A stretch of DNA of 64,000 nt from Amphirosellinia nigrospora (Eukaryota > Ascomycota > Sordariomycetes > Xylariales > Xylariaceae), in assembly GCA_004123355.1 (NCBI GenBank), contig SCHM01000001.1, forward strand, positions 3,588,001 through 3,652,000. The letters run 5' to 3'. Position numbers and translations under genes: made by a program. The notes under the pieces were generated by a model that saw only the letters and a list, made by a program, of their open reading frames with translations, was not told the DNA's origin and did not search any database. Every line of letters begins with the position of its first letter. Position 1 is the stretch's first letter. Shown one piece after another: positions 23,524-34,968 of the stretch.

Positions 23524-26500
23524 ATGGAGGAAGCCGCCCAAACTTCCAAGAGCGCTCTCAAGAAAGCCGCCAAGATGGCTGGCAAGGCCGAGAAGAAGGC
23601 TTCGAAGCCGATCCCGGTGGTCGGAGGAAAGAAGGACGACTCCAAGGAGATCATTGGGATGACGGCGTCCAAGGACACAAACTTCAGCCAGTGGTACCAA
23701 GAATTGGTCGTGAAGGGCGAGATGGTCGAATACTACAGCGAGGTAAGAGAATGCGACCTGCGCGCATGTACCCAAGATCTTGAAGCTAACCACGGATGTA
23801 CTGCTAGATCTCCGGTTTCTATATTCTTCGACGTGAGTTTTCACGCCCATGCTCCGCGAACCGTGATACACCGAATCCGACCCTGACTGACGCCATCTGA
23901 CACGTAGCCGCTGCCATGTACACCTGGAATATCATTCGGAAATGGTTTCAGGAGAGGATCGAGACCATGGGTGTGGAAGAGACAAGTTTCCCGATGTTCT
24001 TGTCTTCCTGGAGAAAGTAAGTCGGTAGGGAGAAGCACGCATTCTGGGAGCAATACGCCTCCGGATTGCTTATTTCTATTTTGATAGCATACTAACCTTG
24101 ACTTTAGGAGAAGTATGAGCCCCCACTCGCCCACCTCTCCTTGGCTGCGCCCGCTCGATCCAGATTCTCCGTCTTCAAGTCACGATGATACCGTTCATAA
24201 CCTGAATACTGACAATACTAACTAGGGATCACGTTGAGGTAATGCCCACTGTCACGGAGAGAGAAAAACTGGTCTAAGTTGCCATAGGGATTCGCTCCTG
24301 AACTCGCCTGGGTTACGAAAGCGTAAGACTCTCACTAAACTTCCCGACCGAGATAGGCTTTGTATATTAACATTTAATGGATTTCTAGCGGAGACAAGGA
24401 TTTAGAGGTAGGGAGCTTTTCCGAAATACTGAGGACTAAAGCTAACTCACTTATTAAGGTCCCTGTTGCCGTGCGTCCGACCTCAGGTAAGTCTCCGTAG
24501 TATGTTGTCTTCACGTCGCAAAAGCTCATGTATCCGTAAAAGAGGCCGTCATGTACCCATACTACGCCAAATGGATTCGGTCACACCGAGACCTTCCATT
24601 GTAAGTAAAGCCTATCACTATGAAGCATGAGTATCGCAAACGTCAAGATCCCCTACCCTATTCAGTTCATCGTTCCGGATACTCTTGGTGCCTTTTAAAT
24701 GTTACAGATAACTTCCTAAAACGGAATACTAACTCTGTTATTAAGCCGCCTAAATCAATGGAACAACGTTGTTCGCTGGAAGCGAAACAGACCACCCCTT
24801 TCTTGAGAGCGAGGGAATTCTTATGGCAGGAGGGACACACGTCAGTCAACAAACCCGTTGCATCGATGCGCAGCTGACCCATTTAATAGTGCCCATTTGA
24901 ATGAAGAGTCCTCCTCAAAGGAAGTACTGGAGATCCTCGAGCTCTACGCGGGGGTCTACGAGGTGCGTGTTGTCCGATGAAAGTCGTATAGCATGCGGAG
25001 AGCTAATTCCCAAGGAAGCAACTTCTTGCCGTCCCTGTCGTACGTGGCAAGTACGTCTTATCTGCTTAATGCCATTCTTGGGCATCTAACATGCACAGAC
25101 CTACATCTTGTGCAGTCAAAACTAACTTGCTCATAGAAAAACTGAAAATGAAAAGTTTGCTGGTGGACACTGGACAACAACCGTGTAAGTGATCTCGAAA
25201 TCCATTCCCTTATAGGCGATCACTAAATCTTCATAGTGAGGGATACATCCCAGCCAATGGGCGAGGGATACAGGGAGCCACGAGTCAGTAAGTCCACTGT
25301 CAGAATCAAATCAAGCGTTTCATCGAATATCTCTAACTCCTCCTGTAGCTGCCTTGGCCAGAATTTCAGCAAGATGGTAAGTCTGCCATTTAGCTCTATA
25401 ATCTAGCATCCTAACATTATGAAAGTTCGATGTAACCGTAGAGGACCCTGAGAAAAAGGAGAGAAACTTCATGTCTGGCAGAACTCATGGTATGACTATT
25501 CATCACAATCTCGTTATTTTTTCACATACTAACAAGTATCTAAGGGGCCTATCCACTCGTGTGATCGGCGTCATGTGCATGTTACACAGGTAAACACCAA
25601 GCAATTCTTACTATGTACAGAAATTATTGACTCTTGTGTGATGTGCAGTGACGACAAGGGCCTCGTCATGCCTCCTAGAGTGGCTAGACTCCAGGCAAAT
25701 TATAATTCCAGGGATAACCAACAAGATGAGCGCAGAGGACAAGGCTAGCCACGGAAAGAAGGTGGATGAGCTTTACGATACTTTGAAGAAAGCTGGTGTT
25801 CGGGTTGACGTTGACAACCGTGATGGATAGTAAGTTTGATTGTTCCTTGTACAGAAATAGAATAGTAGAACTAACATCATACCAGCACCCCGGGATTTAA
25901 GTTTGCCGAATGGGAACTCAAGGTAAGCGTATTGACCCCTTTCATCGGTTTGATATTTCCTTCATCATTTGCCCTCTTTAATATATCTGATATGCGCTCG
26001 CTAACGGATTTCATAGTAAGTAGAGGACTATTAGCTCTTTCCCAGGATGAGCGACATTACTTCGGATTTTGATGACTAACACAGCATGCTTTAACTCCAT
26101 AGGGGCACTCCTTTGCGAATCGAATTCGGACCTAAAGACGCAGCCAATAATGTCATCTCGTATGCGCGACGCGATTCGGGAGAGAAGGGCACCATTCCCA
26201 TTGATGAACTAGCCACCAAGGTCCCCGAGCTACTTGAGACGATCCAAAAATCACTCTACGAGAAGGCCGAAGCTGCTTTCTCATCTCACAGGCTGGTCTT
26301 GACGGATTGGTCTAAAGTAGTCCCCGCCCTGGACAGCAAGAACGTCGTCCTCATTCCTTTCTGCGAGGCACCAGCATGCGAGGAGAGAATCAAGGATATC
26401 ACAAAGAGTGAGGAGCCTAAGGAGGGCGCTCCACACGAGAAGCAACCCACCATGGGCATGAAGAGCTTGTGCATTCCTTTCGAACAGGTATGTTGAAATG

Positions 26501-26639
26501 CATCAGACTCTATTTAGAATTGACGCTGACTTGTGATTCTTAAATTCAGCCTCAGGACCTCGCCCCTGAGACGAAGTGCCTGAGTCCTGAGTGTACAGCG
26601 CTCGCTAAATCTTGGACTATGTTCGGCAGAAGCTACTAA
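23524..26639 (+). CDS. Cytoplasmic prolyl-tRNA synthetase (class II, eukaryote/archaeal type)
   Basis: Charges tRNA-Pro with proline. Starts MEEAAQTSKSALKKAAKMAG (Lys/Ala-rich), then TASKDTNFSQWYQELVVKGE and MVEYYSEISGFYILRP. Further exons give YTWNIIRKWFQERIETMGVE, FAPELAWVTKAGDKDLEVPV, AVRPTSEAVMYPYYAKWIRS, then motif 2 (RWEAKQTTPFLRAREFLWQE) and motif 3 (GVMCMLHSDDKGLVMPPRVA). The anticodon-binding domain (ELYDTLKKAGVRVDVDNRDG, FKFAEWELKGTPLRIEFGPK) and the eukaryote-type C-terminus (ETKCLSPECTALAKSWTMFG, ending RSY) follow. The gene is very intron-rich: about fifteen short introns within 3.1 kb. No N-terminal editing-like domain is present. Two frame changes (near 25477, before WQNSWGLSTRVIG, and near 25698) again look like small base losses or gains. 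Confidence 0.93.
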
Positions 26640-27114
26640 AGGTGTTGTGTATAATCTTCATACCAGCCCTTCGAGAGAGCGTTCCTCAACTAGTAGAAGG
26701 CAATCTATAGCTTTCAAGTCCTCTAAGATAGACCTCTTCAGGTCATCCACTGAAGAAATGATGATTTCGGTGTTGGATCTTCAACCTCTGCTTAGCATGT
26801 AGCTTCTAGATTCCCCTTTAAACTACAGGTAGATAGAAAATACACCGTTGAGAGAAAGACACTCCGTGGTTTCCATTTCAGGGCTGAACCGTTCGAAAGT
26901 TTCTTCAAGATACTTGTAATTTGCTTGAAATGCAAAACTTATATACGCGTAAAACTCCTCATACAAAGGTGGTTGCGGTACGTGTAGATATTAGACCACA
27001 AATCCGACCTCTGTCACTTGATAACTGTATTATCTGGTGAGTTACAAATCTTGATCCCTTTTTCATCAGAGACTAAGTGAGAGTTTTATAGTAGTGAGGT
27101 ATTTCGCTGACGAG
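26640..27114. other. Intergenic between convergent genes
   Basis: Contains 3' flanks only. Nothing else recognised. Confidence 0.5.
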
Positions 27115-29645
27115 TCATCCCGCGGCCCCGATCAAGTTCTTAGGCAAGAAAGCCCAGACGGTTCCAACAATGGAGATCGCCGAAGATAGAAGCATGACGG
27201 CCCAGCAGAGGACGCGTTTCCGGTGCCAATTTCGCGTCCGAAGAGCTTGAGATAGAAGGCGAGCGGTAGCCTGATAGATGTAGTTAGGAACTTTGTCCAT
27301 CTAGATAATATAGGGGTAGAAATGACTTACGTAACGCAGATGGTAAAGCACTGCGAGCATAGAAATATGTTAGTCAATACACCTTACCCTGATATCACAA
27401 AATTTGGTGGATTATATAGAATAAGGAAGCTAGGGGGGTGGGCACGGGAAGATTTTGTACACACCAGAGCGCTCCCCATGAATGCCATTATCGAATCAAA
27501 GGCAGGGAAAAGAATGGCGATGGCCAGGAAGATGAGCAAGGTGACAACCCTTACCAAGACCTTCAGCAGCCCTCTAGACGTGCTGGAGAGTCCGACAAGA
27601 GGTGTCTCTTCTGCAACGACTTGTTGTCGGAGCCCAAATACTACCTCGGCTGTGGTGATGATGGGTTGTGCGTTAAGCGGGACCTTCGTGAGTGGGATGA
27701 TAGAGATGAATATGACGAGAAGAACATTAAGTACGTTCGGTATCCTGTAGTTTCAAGTATGTTTGCCGTAATCTCATCGCGTACGCCATCGCCAAACATC
27801 AACAGTCCTACGATAGCTACGGAGGCATCTACGAGCAGCTGTAGTGTTGTTAGTACAAGAAGTGTATAGCTCAACTGGTTGACCTACAGTAAACGAGAAA
27901 GTATAGCCGACAGCCTGCCAAAAAAAAATTAATTGAACTCAAGTTTCGAAGTTGTTGGATCTATTTACCTTCTTATATTTGTGCGGGTGACGCATATCCC
28001 GATATATCTAGAGTTCGCGTTAGTTAAAATCGTGAAGGGAGGTAATTTAGTGCTCATTTTACATTCGGAAACACACTATGTCCACCCACGGAGACATCAG
28101 CAGGCCAAAAGACAAAGGCAACGTTAGCCAGTTCGCTGGTAGAAGATACGTGGCAGCCGGCTCAATGAGCGAACCCGGGGTTGTCTGCTTGATCAAGCCA
28201 TCAAGTATAACAATTACACCAACTATTGCGGTTTAGTATGAGAAAACACTCCCATCAAATTGAATATGACATGGAACTTACTACCGAGGCAACAAAAGAT
28301 GCCAACAAAACTAGTAACACTAAGAAGTGCTAGAGGAGCAAATTGAAGGGGTATCAGAACGAGAGTGCAGACAACTTTGAATTCAGTCAAACTCAAGGTG
28401 CCGGGAAACAGGGAAGCCAAGCTATCGGCAAAGAGCACGATAAGCGCAACACAGGCAGCTAGTAGCTCCATTGTGAAAAGGACAGCGGTCGCGACGCGAG
28501 CCTTCCTACCAAAGGAGATGTATGCAATGTCGGAAAAGGTTATGATCGTAGGGTCGAGGTCCATACACTTTGCTAAAAGCCGTGCTGTCCAGCTAGTCAC
28601 AAAGCCGCAAAGTACTAGGGCAATAATACCGACAATCCAGCCAGCATACTTTAGTCCATGGGCAAACTAAGAAGCCCAACACCGATAAGAACGCTGTGGC
28701 TAGTTAGCAACTACAATTCCAAGTCAAATCGGGTTTCCTTACTTGGTTGAATTAACTATTGTTTGTGGTAAAGTGCTTTGGCCCGAGACAGCCAGGACTA
28801 TTTACCGTCCTGTTCTACCTCCTTCACCAATATAGGAGGCCGTTCGCCGTCGGGTACATTAGCGCCCGACTCGTATTGCTGTCGCCACAACTCTGCCGCT
28901 TCTCTCATCGACGCATGGCTTGCCTCGGATTCGAGATCCCTACGGTGCCATAGCTTCGGACGGACCCATAGCTACCAAAGATGGGAGGCGCGGAGAGTAG
29001 AGGCGGCGTAGAGAATATCGAGTTGCTGCGCACAGAACCTGATGGCGATATTACCCTATGCAGATTATCGCTCCCGAGACGCTTCCTCTCGCCTAATCGA
29101 CTATCGGTGGGCGTCAACGGGGAGTTATCCTCCTGATCTGTGTCGGCAATTGCGCTGTCGGAGAGCGTAGCGCCCAGCTGGTGGTGGAGATGACCGTGGG
29201 CCGGAGCAGCCTCGATATCACCGCCTTGTAGGGGTTCTTGGCCCGGCGCAAATATGAAGGATGGTCTCTGGGGGATGATTTCGGGGAATGCTGCGGCTCG
29301 CTGGAAGCTTCGACCAAAGGACCTGATACTGTTCACGCCGCCGATGTCTGTGAGAGCGGCGAAAGTATTGTTACGGACGACCTGAGGTGTCTCTCGTTAG
29401 CCGTCGGTGTACAGTAGTGATTGTAGGCTCAAGCAGTCTCGGTGGCTTCAGCAGCACGCGCCATTACCTTCGTCGTCGTCGCTGAGGGAAATCATCATCC
29501 CGCCCTCGAGCTTCGTGGTTGCCGAGAAGAGGGTCGCCCTCGAAGGATATGTTCTGATTACCGGTAGACGACAGGCTATTGCTTCGGCCCCCGGCGATGC
29601 CCCTCGCTCATACTCGGCCCAGGTCGCGGACTGCCTGGCAGCCAT
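27115..29645 (-). CDS. AVT1-type vacuolar amino-acid transporter (AAAP family)
   Basis: Proposed start MAARQSATWAEYERGASPGA at 29645. Exon 1 (29645-29468) ends LEGGMMISLSDDDE. Exon 2 (from 29392) reads NTFAALTDIGGVNSIRSFGR, SFQRAAAFPEIIPQRPSFI and a long Ser/Pro-rich cytosolic N-terminus. The membrane part starts GLKYAGWIVGIIALVLCGFV and continues TFSDIAYISFGRKARVATAV, FTMELLAACVALIVLFADSL, LIPLQFAPLALLSVTSFVG, VGLLMFGDGVRDEITANIL and AQPIITTAEVVFGLRQQVVA. It ends FLPKNLIGAAG. This matches fungal Avt1-like amino-acid/proton exchangers of the vacuole membrane, which have the same long N-terminal tail. Several introns are present, including 29393-29467 (75 nt). In the last exon one missing base at 27238-27239 shifts REIWHRKRVLCWAVML. 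No key motif appears lost. Confidence 0.87.
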
Positions 29646-30808
29646 CGTAAGTCGGAGGTTATATGTGACAGGAATCCGGAGAAGCAAGATGGGCGAGACT
29701 CAGTCTTGAGGTCAAGGTTGGTCCCGACCTAGTGTTGCGCGTGATCGACACTCTCCAGTCGTGGTGGGGCTTATTAAGTATTGCTAACCTGTTGATCCTA
29801 GCTCCTGGGCGAACAGGGTTCATGCTATGGTAGGACGATGAACGTTTTCATCATCACCATACCAACGGTTGCTGAAGAGTGAGTTTGCACGGTATGTCGG
29901 AGAAGGAACGGAGTAGGGAGTTGGGTGGAAGGAGGTGTCAGTACTTAATTAATATCTAGTACGAGGGATATGAATCGAGTATGCCATGATATAAACAGCT
30001 CCCGAACCTGTCAACCACCACGGGAGAATGCAAGCTTTTCTCCTCTACTATCACGTGTGTATTATGTATGTAGGCAAGTGTAAGTCGAACATGGAACTAA
30101 GTAGACGATGGATTGTGGAGAGTTTGATAAGAGCGATCGCGGCGGCTGATATCATAGATAGAGAGATACTTAGATTTTCTATGCCATCCTTATGGCTCAG
30201 CGTGTACTCAAGTATCTAAGCTCGCCCGTCTCCTAAGCTAGGATGGTGGGGTAAGTGGAGGCCCTTCACCTGCAACCCACCAATGCTGGCTCTGATTGGC
30301 CAATGACACGCCAACTGATGCAATCGTGCATCCATTGCAAGCAAGTCAATTTTTTGGGTTTCTCGTGATTGTCGATTCTAGATGCGACTCGAAGTCGGTA
30401 CTTGCTGTCGTTGCTCGCTTCTCGTCGGTTCAACTCCAATACTCTCTCGGCAACGGCATTTTTTCAGCTCGCTCATGTCTGTGAAGATTTTTTTCTTACT
30501 TGGTGACAGACTTATCTTCTGCGCCCGGAACTTGCCTACACTTTTGCTTTAGTGTTACCTACATATAATAATAAACCCCTACCTCTGTGAAACAAAGAAA
30601 ATGGGGTTCCATCGAACAACATATACTTCCGGTAGTAAAAAACGCAGTACAGTGCAATCTCTCTTCATCGCTTCAATTCTATATATTACATCATGGATTT
30701 ATCCATTATCCAAATTCCATGTCTCAGCCTGACAGGTTTCTAATGTTAATGTCATCGATGTTCTTCCCCTTTTCCTCGTCGCATCTACTGGAGCGATGAT
30801 TGAACCCA
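29646..30808. other. Intergenic
   Basis: Upstream region of the AVT1-like gene and 3' flank of the hydratase. The open frames are short and featureless. Confidence 0.5.
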
Positions 30809-31976
30809 TCACTGATGCTTGAAGTCCGGCTGCTGTTTATGTAGGAACGCTTCCGTGCCCACTTTGAAATCGTCAAGAGAAAATGTCATGTAGTACAACT
30901 GTTTCTCAAGGACCATGCCCGCATCGAGATGATTATTCTCAGCTATAGAATGGCTTGGTCAGTCAACCGTTGTTTGAGATGAACCTGGCTAGCTAGGACA
31001 ACGTACCGGTTAACACAGCTTGTTTTGCGATGCGAACGACTGGTCGAGAGTATGTAGCGATCCGACCGGCAAGCTTTGTCGCTTCCAACACCACATCCTC
31101 ATCTTTGCGAAGGCTTTATTGACGAGTCCTCGCTCGGCAAGTTCTTTGCCACTGATCGTCTGGCGTTGGAGAATAAGCTCCATTGCCTACGAACTCTGGT
31201 GTTAGCTAAATACGCGTGGTGCTAGCTCCCGATTGCAGTGAGTTGTTCACCTTGTGCTTGCCCAAAGCTCTCACGAGTCTTTGGGTGCCACCAGCTCCCG
31301 GAATTGTTCCAATGGTGACCTCGGGGAGACCAAACGCGGCATCTTCTGTCGCATAGATCATATCGCACTATGACTTAAGTGTTAAGCTTCGCAAACATGT
31401 GTTAACGAGTCATAGCACTTACAGCGAGAGCAACTTCGAACCCACCTCCCAGCTATGTTGCACTCGTTAATAAACACTCAAGTAAAGGCAGATGGGATGC
31501 TCACGGCTAAGCCCTCGACAGCCGCAATGATGGGCTTTGAGAAGCTTTCAAACGCCCCATTCAGATTAGAGAGAAATCTTCTCTCGTGTGCCTCGTTGGT
31601 GGTCAGTTGAGTCAACTGGCTAATATCGGCACCAGCTAGGAATATTAAGTCAGTCATGACTTGAGCTAGGCATTGAATAGATGAATTGCAACCGACCGGA
31701 GAAGGCACCCTTTCTAGTGCCCATCAATACGACGGCCCTCACCCCATCATTGCGGTCAAGCTGACCCAGCAGAGCAGCTAATTGGCTCATCATCGCATGG
31801 GTGAGGGCATTACGCTTCGCAGGGCGGTTTAGCTGCACGACAGCAATGGACGCCACAGGGTCTATGCCAACTCGCACATCATCCGTTGTAGCTAATACGT
31901 TCTCTTGTAGTGGCTCGAGCCCTTCAAAGTCTGGTAGGGCAGTGGCTTCTGCGATGGCTGTGGCGGAGGACTGCAT
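30809..31976 (-). CDS. Enoyl-CoA hydratase (crotonase), mitochondrial type
   Basis: Hydrates 2-trans-enoyl-CoA to 3-hydroxyacyl-CoA in beta-oxidation or branched-chain amino-acid catabolism. Starts [20 protein letters not shown] (31976), then [36 protein letters not shown] forms the first oxyanion-hole segment. [30 protein letters not shown] and [20 protein letters not shown] carry the two catalytic Glu positions of crotonases. The C-terminus is [14 protein letters not shown], with TGA at 30811-30809. The protein closely parallels mammalian short-chain enoyl-CoA hydratase over its whole length. The N-terminus is acidic and is not a clear mitochondrial presequence, so cytosolic or peroxisomal location is possible. 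About five exons with short introns; no frame disturbance found. Confidence 0.88.
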
Positions 31977-34968
31977 TTTGCTAGGATGCTATTAGCAGTT
32001 GCGTTTGGAAATGGAAGTTCTCCTTTTTCGCGTGAAAGCTGAAAATAGTCGCCCAAGGAATGTGATTCAGTAGGTTTGGAGGAGGTAAGACCGTTCTTTC
32101 TTTCGGCATCGACAACGAGTATCCATCCAAGTGACCTGAACCGCTACTAACAACGCGATGATATATAAACCAACCGAAAAGGGTGTTTTTAGCACTCAGC
32201 TTTACACTAAGAAAAGATCGTATTTGTGTTACGGCTAAGCTCCGCGCCATACAGCCCAATGGGTCTAGATCTATAAGCCCCGAACACAAAGAAGCCTGCC
32301 GTTTACCTTCTTCCACACCACAGTTGTCTAGTGGGGGAGCTGAACAGGGTCTTGATACTGCTAGGACTAGGGTCGTGATGCACATGATTTCCTTGCATTC
32401 AATTTGACTTCTGATATGACATGGCAGGAGACAAACTCGATGACAATTTTGATAATCTATTCTGGCAAACATTTAGGACTATCTTACTGTAAATCCCTCG
32501 ACAGTTCTACTTATTCGAAACAAAGGACCTTTCACAACGGTTACCGAGCTGCCCATTTATCGAGCGCTATATTTAGTTTTGTAAGGCTATCCGGCAACAA
32601 TCCGAAGTCGACGCCTCGGGATTGAGGTGACACAAAATGGCTGGCTAGTCAATATCAACAGATTCGTATTTATCAGCAAGGCATACAATCCGTAGAGGAT
32701 CTGTCGAATCTGTATCCGTGCCGCGGAAGGAGCCGTGGAAGGATACGGGCTCGTTAACTGAAGCCGGAACATGTGCCGGAATGTGTCAATAAGCGATGTA
32801 TGGTGCGCGGAGGGAAGAAGGACCGTGCCTCCCTCCTCCCTCAGATCTTCCAACCGCCATGATTTGCTCCACGTGGGAATGGCGCGGGGTCCACACGCAG
32901 GTACACCTTAGGTCTTAGGTACGTGGCATAAGCACACCATCCACAAAGGTGTGGTATTAACAGATGTCATGTGACACTGACGATGAACTCGTGGGAATTC
33001 CATATACACAAAATGCCTCATCCGAACCTCAACGAAAAGCAACTATTGGTACCGTACGTAGTTAAAGTGTTGCAGCTACCAAGGCGCCAAGACTTTCGCG
33101 AGTTTGAGCTGCACGCTGAGGTCAAATGTTTACTGTTTCTTTTCACGCTACAGCCGTAGAAATCATGAACGACGGCTTTAATTTTTGTATAATTTGGCAT
33201 TTCAATAACGTAATTGAGTACTTCGGTGACCGTATCTTGTCATTGCCTGGTATACGTCCTCAGATATACCTCAAATAGTGGTCTTTTTCGGTCCTGTCAC
33301 GCCGAGATGGAAGAACTTCAGCAGACTGGACTTGAAAAGAATAAGAAATAGGTAATTACGCCGCCTTGTACTCGGGTAAACAGTCCGCGAGCCCGTGCTG
33401 ACAGGGATAGTATAGATAATACCAAGTGAGGAAACACGAGCTTTGGACCATGTCGTCCCCGCTGCCTGTAGATAGGCACCCTGTGTCTGCCCTGCGATGT
33501 GAATAAAAAAACGCTATGGCGTCCGTGGAAAGACGCCGGTGCGCGCCACAAATTACTAAGCTCTGACGTATCAATAGCCAACCCCGACTAGGCAATTTCC
33601 GCATCGGACGAAGCCCTCAACAAAGTTCGCAGGGCCGACATATGATCCGCTCCATAGATATGGTAAGAGGTCCGTACCCAGAATCCAAACTCCTAAACTC
33701 CATTGCCGTTGTAGATCCGTTTCACGGCGTGCCAGACTCCCAACTGTAGCATGGGGAAGAGATTTACATCATCTCCGTACGCATGGCACTTTCCTAGGCT
33801 GTCGATGTCATACGATGGCGTACTGGGGTGCTTACATGCCAAGCGCCCAAGAAATGTAGTCTCACGGCGGATGGTTGGTCGCCGTTGGATTTAGCGCCCA
33901 TCACGGAAGCCGGTAGATCGGCTTCATCCTCTCTACGGAATAGGTGTAGTAGGGGACGGGATACTAATAGAGAACGTAAGGCTTGGTTCGGTAAGACACC
34001 CGTTTCGCGAAATCTTACTTTGCCTCAGCCCCGGCTGATGGAGTACAAACTGTGTACATTCTAAATCGAGGGACTCGCAGCCATACGGCAGTGTAGTAGC
34101 ACGGTAAACGCGTCAAGGGAGTTTAGGGGCAAACTTTCCAGCCCCGATTGTTACACTATCTCGTGGAAAAATAATGGGATAGTTGACAGGCCAACTTGGT
34201 CTGTCCTTGAGTATTGGAACGGCTTTGAGTCCCATAGAACAGCTTCAATGCTGTAAGCTCTAGCTTGCTTTTCATAAGAAACCTGATTTTCCCAGCTGAA
34301 AACGAATGAGTTTGAGCCACAAACAAACAACAAACAACTGGTGGGTTTATCCAAGCAGTATCAGTTATATTGTAAAAAGTTTGAGAGTCTAGCCCACAAG
34401 AGGCTTGAAATTGTCAGCATTTCAAGGCAGTGTTCCCAGCTGTGAGGTCTCCATTTATGACAATACCTCTGACGCAGAGGTTTACGGGCAAGACCTCTGA
34501 TTGGGTTTGGCGGCACAGGCGCTCCCCGCTACCTGGTTATTGTAGACCTAGCGTAGAAGGGCTGAGATAGTATCTAAAAAGAAGAGGAGGAGCCGTGAAA
34601 AATGCGCGAGGGTGGAGGCAACCAGGCAGGCACCCATGTCACATCATGATGTTGTGCACTGTCATCCTGATGTACTATATCCAGAAAGATTGGAGATGTT
34701 GCGCCGAGTAAGCTTCAATACTGATGGATTCACTCCCATGGAGTGACGGAAATGGGGCCCGTGTGAGGTTCAGCAGCTAATGGTATGGGGATTTCACGTG
34801 CTTCGAAAACACAGCCCTGGGAAAATTATCTCCCATAGCAGTGTAAATATCCATCGTGCTATATAAAAAGGGTACCGGAAAATGATACCCCACGAGACGA
34901 TACCCATGAGTTGCAAGGCAAATCTCGATTACCTTGCCAGTGAAGGTTGACCTTGCTGAAGACCGAGA
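31977..34968. other. Intergenic, ~3 kb
   Basis: No recognisable gene. The open frames at 32587-32853 (-), 32971-33159 (+), 33318-33604 (-) and 33828-34064 (+) have no motif, splice partner or start context worth trusting. The last 400 bases before 34969 are the upstream region of the adenylation-domain gene. Confidence 0.45.

Noticed and set aside
30404-30450. GGTTCAACTCC resembling a tRNA B box
   Set aside because: No A box at the right distance and no cloverleaf stem could be drawn.
33828-34064. Open frame (MLTCQAPKKCSLTADGWSPL...) in a balanced-GC patch, considered as an rRNA or organelle-derived insert
   Set aside because: By eye I could not align it convincingly to cytoplasmic or mitochondrial rRNA. 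A BLASTN search would decide.
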